A model generated the notes under the pieces. That model was not told the origin of the DNA. It did no database searches and saw nothing but the letters and a program-made list of their open reading frames with translations. From contig JAXBDG010000004.1 in the NCBI GenBank assembly GCA_036320915.1, positions 2,356,001 through 2,420,000 on the forward strand: 64,000 nt of DNA, read 5' to 3'. This DNA comes from Linnemannia elongata (taxonomy: Eukaryota > Mortierellomycota > Mortierellomycetes > Mortierellales > Mortierellaceae). This document shows positions 1 to 10,936 of this stretch, one piece after another; position 1 is the stretch's first letter; each line of letters opens with the position of its first letter. The position numbers were made by a program, and so were the translations under genes.

Positions 1-1
1 C

Positions 2-1992
2 ACTGCGTTGATGTACACAGCATCGACACTCCTCTACAGGACCATGTACAGGCCCAGCACGATCATCCAAGACGTGGTCATTCTTTATGCAGGGTTGGTC
101 TGCCTGATTGTCCTTTTTGTCCCCAAGGTGATCGTCATATGGCAGCAGGACGGCCTGAAGAACTCGAGAACCTTGAGCGTCACCAGCCACAACGACGATC
201 TTCATCATCAGTTTGGTGGGGTCGGCAACCATCTTGCCGGAAGGATGGATGGGATGGGCAGTGTTGGTAGTGTTGCCACTTTTGGTTTCGGTGGCAGAGA
301 TGGAGGGATGGGCGTGATGGGCGAAACAGCCGCCGTCACAGGGGTACAGGAACTCAGGGTTCGACCATTGGATCCAGACATTGTGTTCTCGAAAGAGACA
401 GGTACGGTGATGACGTTTGAGCAATTTGAGGACCGACTCAACGAAACCACCATAGTAGCATCCAAATCACCCAGACAAAAAAACACAGCGGGTGCCTTCA
501 ATAGCTACACCAGCAACAGCCGTCCTCGACAACAACGATCTGCAACGTTTCCTCCGATCCTCCAACCGATCAACCCGACCATCCTTCGGTCCTTGTCACT
601 CGAACACAAGACGAGTTGTTGTAGTGCTGGACCAGAGTCCTACGGATTGTCGGATTCGCCTGATATCTGGAATTCTGACGGAAGCAATGGTGGTGGTGGT
701 AGGAGCACTGGTAGTGAGTTTATGCGCAGGACCTCTCGAGTTGCTCCTGATGAGGTGGCTCCACCTTTGGAACAGGAAGGGATCCCGCTCAGCACTATTG
801 GCGGCAACAGGAACAACAGCGAACAAGACGCCTACAACAGGCCAGGTCCAGTTCTGGGGCTCGGTCCAATGAACACTGGATCATCATTTTCGTCTTCTAC
901 AATCTATGGTGGCTCTGGTATTGGTGGAAATGGTGGCGTCAATGAGTTTCCGGGAGAAAACAGCAACAATATCGACTACAACCAGTTCCGTATGGGGATC
1001 TTTTCCTTTGGTATCAAGGATGATACTCAGACAATACCCGTGCTGATCATCGACAAGCGCCGATGGCGGTGGTTCCTCCAGTTCACCGCACGTTGGCGGG
1101 CCATGCAGATCATTGTCGTCTCCTCCCTCAACATGGTTATCCTCAGCGACGTAAGTCTCTCCCTCTCCCCTCCCGTCTCTGTCTAACAGCAACCTTTTAC
1201 AAAAGCCCATTTTCTAAACCATCTTTGCATTTTATTTATTTTTTTTTTTTATTTTTTTTTTTTTTGCAGCAAGGGGCGAAGAAGTTACGTTCAGAAACGT
1301 TCTTCTACACAAGGGCAGAACCATTTACAGAACCCGGATGTGGAGGTCACTTCTACCTCCGCGTTACATGTCTCAACAACCGGTTCTTGCAACTCGAGTT
1401 CCCGAACGCCATTGCGCGTGATCAATGGTCGCGTGTCTTCAACGCTTCCTCCTCCTCCTCCTCTTCCTCTTCTTTGGAAGGACGGAACTTGTCGCGTCGA
1501 ATTGAGAAGTCTGGTGGACGTGGATGCGGCAATGGACGTGATGGTTTGCGAGGTGGAGGTGGGATGGGAGGGGGACCGTTGTCGACGACCACGCCTGTGA
1601 GCTCTCTGAATCTACATGGGAATCGTCTCAAGACCAGGTCGACCAGGAACCCGCTTAAATGGATTCAACGCCATCATACAACCTTCGAGTCTGCTGGACC
1701 TGAAGTTCACGCTCAGAAGGAAGAAGAGTCTGAGCGTAGAGGAGGTCTTGACCGCTTCAGTGGCAAAGGTGGGCTCGGAGCTGATGCTGATAGGAGGCGC
1801 GACAACCATGACAGCTGGATGGACTTTTCCGGACTCACGCACGAGTCGTCTTCATCTTCTGATCTCGACCTCTCGTCTCCATCTGCCGCAATGTTGCTGT
1901 TCCCCTTCTCTGAGACTGGAGTGTATCCACAAGTCGGTAAAGAATGCACAGGGCAAGAACTTAACGACCAGCAGTCGAATGTTCCTCGGTAA
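2..1992 (+). CDS. Class C-like GPCR, C-terminal part (5' truncated by window edge)
   Basis: Two exons are visible: 2-1150 and 1270-1992, joined in phase 0 across a GTAAGT...TTTGCAG intron whose 3' half is a long T tract. The first residues end a transmembrane helix with the LFVPKVIVIW pattern seen at the end of TM7 in class C (GABA-B/glutamate-like) receptors. A long Gly/Ser/Asn-rich cytoplasmic linker follows, about residues 60-320. Near the exon junction lies a compact domain (IPVLIIDKRRWRWF to ARDQWSRVF) that looks PH-like, and the remaining tail is disordered and Ser-rich. The extracellular part and the other helices lie outside the window. Known of the family: G-protein signalling at the plasma membrane. 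The receptor call rests on one helix plus the motif, so the class is probable rather than certain. AATAAA occurs about 80 bp after the stop. Confidence 0.6.
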
Positions 1993-2118
1993 AATGATAT
2001 TTTTAGCTTAAACAGTAATCAAACCCATGCATTCCTTGTACGGTGTTTTTATTAGTTGTTTTTGACTGAATAAAACAAAGCATTCCGGTGTGTTTCCAAG
2101 ACTTGTAAATCACTGATC

Positions 2119-3167
2119 TCAAACGCGTCCTTCAAACAGTGGCGTGTTCAGGCTCGAATGCTGAAGCAAAGTATCCTTGACGTGTTGTGGAGGATGAAGT
2201 CCCTATTACACCCCGCCAAAAAGTCAAAAATTCAAAATAATAAGCACGCATGATGCATTAATACACCATTGCACAAGAGCCTTGCTTCCGGAATAAAGCC
2301 GCTTCATGTCTCGTGTTCATTTTTTTCTCTCTCTCTGAGAATCCACTTACGAGGGTGAAGGCACGCTCCCAGCGCTCCAGACGCGTCATATCTGTGCAGG
2401 GGCCATACTTGCTGGCCAGGTCAAACTGGCGGAGAATCTTTTCAGAGTCCGAAAGGTCTGCCTGATGAACTATTATTTAAAAACGGTAATGAGATGACAT
2501 GTCAGTCTCTCCGAGATGGTAACCAATTGATATTCTCAGGCCATGGTATCACGAGAAAACAGAAACAAAGTAAAGGGAGCAAAGGAAAGGAGAGTAAGGA
2601 AGGCAACCTACAGCCGCTGTGGATATCTCCCACGTCGGGGGCAACATACGGCTCCTTATTCTTGCCTCCAGCACCGTTGCGAGTAGGGAGAGTAGGTTTG
2701 GAGACTTTTGCGACCGCGGGTCTTGTAATTGGGTCCAGTGCTGTCTTCTTTTTCGCTCCTGTTTCAGCCTTTCCTCCTGACGAGCGTGTGGTTCTTCCCG
2801 TGGTGGTGGCCATGACAGTGTCAGAGTCTTCGTCAGACTGCTCGATTTCCTCATTCAAGGAATCATACTCATCCACCACGCGGTCTTCCTCATCCTCATC
2901 AACCTGCTGGGCAAGAGGAGTGGAAGAGGTGTGGAGTTGTACGTCCTCGTCTTCGTCCGTATCCGCGTGCTCAATCTCATCCGACACCTCGTCTTCCTCG
3001 TCCTCGTCGCTGTGGTGGTGAACTTTCTTGACGACCGGGGCGGAGACTGCGGCCTTTTTGGCAGTCACTATACGTTGAGTGGTCGTGGGCTTCTTTCCGC
3101 GCGTGAAGAAGTTGGTGGCGGCGGTTGTTGTTGAAGAATCGGCGGGGGATCTCTTGGGTGGTGCCAT
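2119..3167 (-). CDS. POLD4: DNA polymerase delta small accessory subunit (POLD4/Cdm1-like)
   Basis: Three exons on the minus strand: 3167-2612, 2469-2351 and 2202-2119, in frame throughout (252 aa). The C-terminal third carries the family core: ILRQFDLASKYGPC, then TRLERWERAF, then GLHPPQHVKDTLL, ending FEGRV. These match the conserved POLD4 QFDL...YGPC..TRL.RW.RA...GL.PP pattern. POLD4 stabilises and tunes DNA polymerase delta at the fork. The usual family length is about 110-160 aa. Here a 130-residue N-terminal extension holds acidic runs (DEDEEDE) and basic patches, with an NFF segment at about residues 17-19 that could serve as a degenerate PCNA-binding motif (inference). The start was chosen at the ATG giving MAPPKRSPADSS; an earlier in-frame stretch lacks an ATG and looks like leader sequence. 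Confidence 0.85.
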
Positions 3168-4690
3168 TGCTGATGCGTTTGTTTGTTGTTTTGGAATGAG
3201 TGGAGAGAAAAGGTAGAATGGAGAGTAGAGAAAGAGGGTGTTCGTGATTTTGTCTGTGTGGTCCGTCGTTTCGTTTGACAGGAATAAATAAGATATCATG
3301 TGACCCCAAACGGCAATAAGATGTCCAGAAGGTCACTCTCCTCGTCTCTTTCCTTAAGATTTTGGTGGAGTAAAGGAGAAAGGAGAGGAGAGAGGACAAA
3401 GACAACGCGTCGCGTATCGTCGCGTAGAACTGCTAGGTCGGTGTTGTGGTCGTACGCGTTCGTAAATATCTCGGTAAAACTTGAATGACCCAGACGCTGT
3501 ACAAGCGGGAAAGATGGAGGTAAATGTGGGAGCAAGGGAGGTGGTCGAAGGGTTGAAGATGAGGGCAGGAAGAGAAGTTTTCCCCCGACACACAGGAACC
3601 TAGACCACGGAAGGGGCAGAGCGAGCCGACAGTCTACAACAAGGATACCTGTCGCCCATGAGACTGATCATCAAAGGAGGAGACGAAAAGAAGAAAGGGA
3701 CAGGAAAGAGAGTTTCAACATCTCTTTCTTGACTTTTCTTCGTTTTTTTTTGGCATGCCCCTCGATCGATCGATCGATCACTCCATGAAGCTTTTCGACC
3801 TAAACCAGGGGGTGAATGGGTCAAAGTGTGGACAATTGAACAAGGGAAAAAGGACAAAGGACAGGAGAGAGGAAGGGGCGTCATGCCTTACGATTCTTTT
3901 CTCCTTTTGGGAGGGACACTTTAACCATTCTGTCATTACATTTTTCATGGTATAGTTAAAAAAAAAAAATAGCTGGTTGGCAATAGTGAGGAATGACTGG
4001 TGAGTGAATAAGAATAGTGTATGCATAGTCGGTTGTTCCAAAAGAAAGTGAGGAGTTGAAAAGGGCTGGGACCAATCCATTCACTTCCGCGGAAAAGTTT
4101 TTGAGCATGCTATTCCTCTTTCTATATCCATCAAACTATAGAGGAGGAAGGGGAGCAACCCGACTCTTTAAACGAAACCATAGGGGACGGCCAGCGCCCG
4201 TGGAAGGAATGGATAAAAGTGGACGGTAACAGGGTCAGAAGGTCTAGAAGACGCGCTTACAAAAGCAAACAGGCAATACAAACCTAAAGGGAAATCTACG
4301 ACTCTCCTTCTCCGGTGGAAAGAATTCTGTGTTCTGTTTGTGCTTATGCCACGCACAACACTCCACATCTCCAGCCTGACTGCCTGCCTGCCGAAAATCA
4401 TTTTTGAAAGAGCGCAACTTGTGTTTCTGCGCTTAGGTAAATAGAAACCTTCTTGTGACACCAACCAATGCAACCAGTCCACAAAAAAGCTCTCGTTTTG
4501 TGTTATGTGCTTTCTTGAATCTGCGATTCTGTCGGTTGAGCTGTACTGGGCGGAATAGGGGTGGGCTTATTGCTGTTTACGTTTTTATTTTTGTATGCTT
4601 TTTTGTTTTATATATGTAGGGGTATGATGGTTGGATGGGATGGATGGTTGGTGCAGGATAGGAGTAAGTCTAGCAGGTCTCAGACAGTAC
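3168..4690 (+). other. Intergenic region between divergent-free minus-strand genes
   Basis: About 1.5 kb separating the POLD4-like gene's 5' end from the 3' end of the cyclin gene. It holds purine-rich and T-rich tracts and a short ATCG tetranucleotide repeat at about 3764-3780. Open frames here lack codon bias and recognisable motifs. I see no gene. Confidence 0.5.
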
Positions 4691-7600
4691 TTAGACATCC
4701 TTCTTGCCAACAAGAAGGTTCCAGCAAGTCTCGAGATCATGGCTCATGGTCGCTAGATCAAAATTCAAAAACGTCAAAAACTCGGCCTCCATCCGGTCCA
4801 GATCCTCAACCTGCAGCACAGATCCCGCGGCGTTCGCCGACGAAGACGAGGATGAAGAGTTTTGTGTGACGGAATGCATGATGGAGGAGAGGCTTTGGAG
4901 TTGTGGTTGGGTTTGGGCTTGGGTGGGCGTTTGTCCTTGGGTGGGCGTGGTCGGGACGGAGGTGTTAGAGGTCATGGTCGAGATCTCGCTTACTTGAGGC
5001 GATGGCGGGACGGACGACGACATGTAAGGCGACAAAGCCTGCTGTTGGTGCTGATGCTGACCTCCCGCCGAAGACGAAATGGGAAGGGTCTGTCCACGGC
5101 TGTTTCCCGTGTTCCCAATTGCTGCTGACGTAGGTGTGGCGGGGGTTCTTGCGAACGATCCAAGATTCAACAGACGAACCCATGCATGGTTCGAGAAAAT
5201 CAATTCCGAGTTCAGTCTCGACTCCAACGACTGTTGTTCCTCATTCTCCTCCTCTGGCACGACTGGTGGATCGTAATACAGACTGTTCTCTGATTCTGAT
5301 TCATGAGAATGAAGAGGTGGCGAAAGGGCAACACTGCAACGGTATTTCGCTGCAATGATGAATGCAATCAAGAAGAGACGATGAGAACATCCTTGCTCGC
5401 CCTTGGCATCCGGGTTTTTCTATTCGTAACAAAACAACATAGCAAAGTAAAGTTAATTTTTTGAACAAGTGCTGCAAATTGAATTAAGATTTCTTTTTCA
5501 CAGCCCAACATCTTCTCATCAGTTCGTCCAATAGCAAAGAAAAAAAAATATAAATACTTACAGCCTTTAGCCGGTCGACATAGATGAGGGCGAGGGTCAA
5601 GGTCAAGTTGGGGAAAGGCACTTTGGGAAGCTGGGGGAGATTTCTGGAGGTGTTGATTGGTTGTGGGAAGTGGCGGAATGAATCCGAAGACGACTTTGTG
5701 CTGTTCGAAGGAGACTCAGACCTGTGGTGCACTGCAGGATATGACTGATCATATCGATCATGTTGATGTTGGTGTTGCTGTGAGTAGCGGTGTTGGTGTG
5801 GCTGTTGTTGCCCATGAAAAGGTTGCGGTGCTGAATGGTGGTCATAGTGGTCGTTGTTTCCTTCCCGATAGCCTTGATCATATGGTCCTTGGAAGGAGGA
5901 TTCAGGGCGGATCATGGGCTGTTGTTGATTGTCAGTGGGGTAGTCAGAGTACTGCTGGTCCTGGTGACGGGCATGACGCTGTCCTGCATGGTCGTGGTAA
6001 TCTGGCGAGTAGCGATGACGATGTCGCCGGTTGGACAGGGCTTTGAGCGGCCGCGAGGCTACAAAAGGTACATGAACAACGAGTAATAGATGGATGTATG
6101 CGTGAGTACATTCGACTGAGAAATTGGGGATGTAAATATTTCATCTGATACTTACTATCGGATATAGATAGATTTCATTCATTCAGGTATAAACTACTTA
6201 CTGGATGTGTGAAGTTCTTGCGCATGGTTATTGTTAGTCGGTTTTGGTGTGGTCTCTTGCTTTTGTGGCTGGTTGTTGGCATTGGCTTGAGGAGGCTGTG
6301 CATTTGGATTTCCAGCTGTGAGGGAGAGGATGTGGCGTATGTAGTTGGCGAGTGACATTAACTGTGCGGCGTGGTTGGGATTATTCCGTGACGACGCTGT
6401 TGGTGAAGCTGCGCTGGCCGACTCCTCGGACGAACCTGTTGATGAAGCTGAGGTTGCTGCTTCCCAGCGGGAAACTGTAAGATGTGTGCAGAAGGCTATA
6501 GATAGATAGATGGACAATTGTCGATGGGTGGATGGGATGGAATGGCATGGTTAGTACATGTCAAAGTATACGACTGCGTTCTCTGTGTGTGTTTGTATGA
6601 TTGTGTGTTTGTCTGTGTGTTTGTATGTATATGAGGGCTACCAATGGTCCAAATGAAATTGTTTTGTTTTGGTAAAAGACAATGGTCCGTCCGACGGATA
6701 TGTCTCCCAGTCCAGTCTGCACAAATAGAAAAAAAAAGAACCAGAACAAGGCATCGGAGACAAAAAAGGGCAGAGGATGGACAGTGGGAGGTGGAGGAAG
6801 AGGGTTGTAGTATTCTCTTGGAGGAGAAAGTTGGGAGGAGGGATGGGAGAAGGGAAGAAGTCATAGGGCTGAGGATTTAGCCAATCCAAGGGAACAGGGA
6901 AAAAGAAGGGAAGAAAGAAAAAAAAAAGTGAGCATGGCGCATGGATCCATGAAAAAAGTGTGCATTGCCAATAACATTTTAGGAGGACACACATCAAAAG
7001 AAGGGAAGAAAAAGAAGAAAAAAAAATATCGCACCACATAGAACAACAAACAACAAACAACAAACAAACGCCAACTTTAACACAATGGAATACACAAAAA
7101 CACACACGACGACACGACTGAAAATGCCATAGGCAGAAAAAGCAAGGTTTGTGTTGTCCAAAAGAAACGCACAAAATCTATGGACCCCATTCCGTCATCG
7201 TTCCAGGGGTTGACAATGTTCAAGGTTCAAACAAACACAAAAAATCATCATCATCAACAAAGTAACTATGTCCCTTTGTCGCTTACCTATTGTTCGATAT
7301 TCAACCTTGCCACTGTCTAAACGCTGCAGACGCTCAAAACCCGACTTCATTTCTGATGTCTGTCCAGAGTAAGCCTTTTGGCTCACTTCTGTACATTTGA
7401 CGCCATAGAGCATTGGCGTTGGGATGGCGGCTTGCACAGGCAAGGGGACAGGTGTCGATGGCGAGGGTGAGTGATAATCGCATGGAGGCTGTGAGGTGTA
7501 TGATGACGAAGAATCTGACCGATAGCCGTGATCTGTGTAAGGCTGCATGCCTGGCTGTCGTGAGGGCTGGACTGCTAGTGCGGCCTTGATGCGATCTACT

Positions 7601-8091
7601 AGGGTTGGAAGTCGGTTGCCTCTGGGAATGTTATATGGAGATGATCCATACTTCGAGAGGTGTGGTGCTTGACTCATTGGGCCACCATTTTGGACCTGAT
7701 ATTGGTGGTTGGCGAAGGTAGCCTCCCGTTGTGAGGGAACGATTGGGTGATGTGGGTGGTGGTACGGTTGACTGTTGTATCTAGCGGCCTGGCGGGATTG
7801 TGAATGTGGGATGGATTTGGTAACTCGAGAGGATCCCATAACGCCGTGAGGAATATGGTTGCCGTTGTGGTTGTTGTGGTTATACCGAGAGGGTACTGGC
7901 TGGATGGCTCTGAAAGAGTTTGAACCAGTAGCCGTGTTGTGCGCCCAGGAAGATGAGGAGAGGTCGGAGGAGGGTGGAGGTGGTGATAATGAGGACTGTC
8001 GATCCATTGCTCCGTAAGAGACCTCGTATTCTGACCTGAAAGAGGATGGGGTGGAAGAATGGGTGTTACAGACGTGTTGTTGAACCTTCAT
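4691..8091 (-). CDS. Pcl/Pho80-family cyclin
   Basis: Four exons: 8091-7287, 6474-6202, 6058-5562 and 5419-4691, with phase-consistent GTAAGT/GTAAGC donors (767 aa). The first about 500 residues are low complexity (Ser/Pro/His/Gln). The Pcl-type cyclin box begins near NHAAQLMSLANYIRHIL, continues through LTLALIYVDRLKA (about 513-525) and GCSHRLFLIAFIIAAKYR (about 535-552), and ends with HAWVRLLNL (about 603) and RMEAEFLTFLNFDL (about 734). Pcl cyclins activate the Pho85-type CDK in phosphate, glycogen and cell-cycle control. Odd: the box is split by a 45-residue acidic insert after AAKYR and a 112-residue Ser/Thr/Gln insert before the last helix. Both lie inside a continuous exon, so unremoved introns are not the explanation. 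Kinase partner is inference. Confidence 0.85.
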
Positions 8092-10681
8092 TTTGTGTGT
8101 GTGGCAGGATGTGTTTGGGGTGGGCTGTTCGAAATTTGTCCGTGATGTGCTGCGTTTGTTTGGCTTGGAAGGATGGGGTGAGGTTGAGGTTGAGGGAGAG
8201 ACAGGAAGGTGTGATGCTGGATATTAGGGGAAGGGTATAGTGGGGCCGAGCTGGGCTAGAGATGTGTCTGGCCGTGGAAGGATAGAGTGGAGAGGAAAGA
8301 TCGGGCTAGGGGATGGGATGGGTTGGCTGGTATTTTGGTAAGGGTGTATGTGTGTATGGATTGTCTATTGATGAGCAATTGATGGCGAAGTACACAAAGT
8401 AGGGGTTTGTGTATGAAAACGAAGAATATTCGTGTGTGCGTGGGTGTGGGTGTGGATAGACAAAAGACAAACAATAGAGATTAAAAAAAAGTAGGAGGGT
8501 GGTGGGAGGAACTGGGGTATTTATCGTTTTACCTCTCGTTACTTAGGCGATTGTAATGGGCCATGAGCAGAGCCGAGGTTAAAATAAAGGAGGAAGGATG
8601 TATATGTTATGTAAAGTAGGAGACAAGAAAGAACAGAAGAAAAAAAAAAGAAGTGGAGCAGAGGAAACCAAGCGTCGTGAAGATAAAGAGAGCAAAGTGA
8701 GAAAAAGCCGATCGAAGAAAGAAAAACGTTTTGGACTGAATTGATTTTTGTGTATTTTGAGCAGGGGAGGAAATAATGCGCGCGTGGAAGAATAGACGTG
8801 AAAGTGTTGAAGAGAAGTGAAGAGTGTCGATGGATGGGCAATAGGAAAAAGAAAAAGGAGAGAGGGAAAGTGTGTGTGAATGAAAAAGAGGGAGTGTTTT
8901 GGTGCTGGTGGTGGTTGTGGGATGAAGTTAGGTTGAGGAATACCGCGCGAGGATGTATGCAGTGATCGAGACTGGGAAGGAAAGAAAGAAGGAAAGAAGG
9001 AAGGAAGGAGTGAAGGGAAACAAAGGGGAAGGTGAGAGTGACAGAGAGAAGGGAAAGAGGGAGGAAGGAAAAAAGTGTGTATGTGTGTGTGTGTGTGTGT
9101 GTGTGTATATGAGTAGGTGAATATTATGTACAGAGTAGAGGGAAAGAAGGCAAAGAATGAAGGAAAGAAATACGAAAAGAAGAAAGAGAGAAAGAAAGAG
9201 AGAGAAAGAGATGAAGATGATGAAGAAGTATAAAAAAACGAGAGAATGAAGGGTGGCCAATGGTTCAATGGTTATTGTTTTATTTGGGGAGAGAAGAGGA
9301 GTAAAGAATAGAATTAAAAATGAAGAAAAAAATGCAATCGAGTCCAGTCCTTGAAAGGGAAGCAGAGTTGTTGAACCCAGTTAACAACTAGCTGGCCAGC
9401 CTGCCAGTAAGACTCTGTAGCTCACAAAGTCCAGTGCTATGACAGGCTTACACCAACAAGCAACTTCAGGGACAAAGAGTTCCAGGTCCGGTTGAGCTTT
9501 CAGGTGCTCAGTGACCATTTGTTTAGCAAAGAGTGAAAGCAAAGCAAACGCAAGGCTGCGAATGGCTAAGAGAGAGGAAGAGGAAGGAAAGGTAGGATCG
9601 TTCATGATCGACGCCTTGATTGTTTATGAGTGCATGTGCGGGTTGTTGTCTGTGCCATCATCCCAGCAACTCATTTTGGAATTTGAGCTGCCAGGTTGCA
9701 GCCGTGTTCAAAGTCACTGTGTTCTCAGTGTGCTTTTGAGACGGTTGCCAGGGGATCCTTATCATTCTTGATGTTTATTGTTAACTCTTTTTCTCATTTT
9801 CGCTCTATCTTCTAACAGTCGAACCCTAAAAAAGAAGCAGCAGCCGATTGTTTGTAACAACAGCATACCCTACCCCGATGGTTTGCATTGTACCAAAAGG
9901 TGTGGAAAGAAAGAAAAAAAAATTTAAAGAGCAGCAGGGCACAAATGTAATTCTCTCCGCGGAGAAGTTGTCTGATCGATCGCCTACCCCTTTTAGCTCT
10001 AAAAAAAGTTCCCTCTGTGTCCGCATGCAAAAAAATAAAATCCTCGTGTGTGGCTGTCAGTCTGTCAGTGTCAATGCTGATGATGATAGACAGACACAAG
10101 AGAGAGAGAGAGAAAAAAAAAAGGGTCGAACTCCAAAAGCGCATCTTTTGGGGATACAAACATTGAGAAGAGAAAGAGCGCTCTTGTTTTTTTATTCGTC
10201 CTCTTTGATAATTTCTTCATGCTGTTGTAGAGGGAGAACTGAGGGAGACTAGAGGGAGGCTGAATTGCAAACTAGCCCTAGCTCCGTTTTCCCCGTGGGA
10301 TTCCAGGCATAGTCGAAAAATAATTAGTCCATGGGATCTGATCTGCGATCTCGATAACAATATATCATTCGCCCACCCAACACTACCATCACTACTACGC
10401 CACCTTCTGGAATGAGCTTTCTCATTCACATTTCCCCTTGTTTTCCTTGGAGCTATCAAATATCAATCCTATCCATCCAATGCAAGAGTCGAAATCGATG
10501 TCCTCCTTTTGCCCTCCTGGTTGCTTTTAATCTCTCTTTTTTCGTCTTCCACAGGCCTAGGCACAAAAGAACGACATATACAACCGCATACTCGAAATAG
10601 AGTCGTAGTCGACCCTCCCAAATGAATGGCAGAAGAAAACCTTCGTAAGTATTAGCAATAGATCACACTAGTATTTTTTTT
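8092..10681 (+). other. Gene-poor region upstream of the cyclin gene
   Basis: Mostly 5' leader/promoter-like DNA of the minus-strand cyclin gene. From about 8580 to 9260 the plus strand is almost pure purine (GA/GGAA tracts) with a (GT)n run. Around 9370-9760 the composition is more balanced, with open frames on both strands but no recognisable motif. No gene is supported. Confidence 0.5.
9075..9106. repeat. (GT)n microsatellite
   Basis: An almost perfect GT dinucleotide run of about 32 bp, interrupted once by an A, inside a purine-rich tract. Confidence 0.9.
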
Positions 10682-10936
10682 TTAACCTTTATTTGTTGAC
10701 GAGAGCTGAGACGCGGTTGGTGTAGGCAAAGATGTCAACAATAGCAATGCCCCGATCATGCAAGACACATGGTAGTGGAGAAGTATCTGCAATGTTAGTA
10801 TATATGAGAACCTGAACCACTCGCTTATTTTCTATTGTGTGTTAGCTTCTTTCGAATAAAAAAAATAGGTTTTAGGTACCATGCCTTCCTCTATGTTATT
10901 CTTCTCCCGTGGAGGTGAGTAGTGTTGTGCATCCAT
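10682..10936 (-). CDS. Possible two-exon 53-aa single-helix microprotein
   Basis: Candidate exons 10936-10880 and 10786-10682 are separated by a 93 bp intron with GTACCT donor, a perfect TACTAAC branch site at 10794-10800 and an ATTGCAG acceptor. The ATG has an A-rich context (AAAAATGG). The joined frame gives MDAQHYSPPREKNNIEEGM followed by a hydrophobic stretch ILLHYHVSCMIGALLLLTSL and a short polar tail, so one membrane helix is possible. AATAAA overlaps the end. I do not recognise a family. A different frame of exon 2 (ending IFAYTNRVSALVNK) has better third-position codon bias but needs an exon of another phase that I could not find. Treat the gene as tentative. Confidence 0.25.

Noticed and set aside
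6496..7174. Minus-strand Phe/Leu/Cys-rich frames between cyclin exons 1 and 2
   Set aside because: Lies in an 812 bp intron of the cyclin gene; flanking exons join in phase and the frames are T-rich composition artefacts.
8579..9268. Minus-strand open frame of about 230 codons, Ser/Phe/Leu-rich
   Set aside because: Produced by the purine tract on the plus strand; homopolymeric codons, no domain, no start or splice context.
9381..9771. Overlapping frames on both strands with balanced composition
   Set aside because: No recognisable domain, no splice support and no codon bias.
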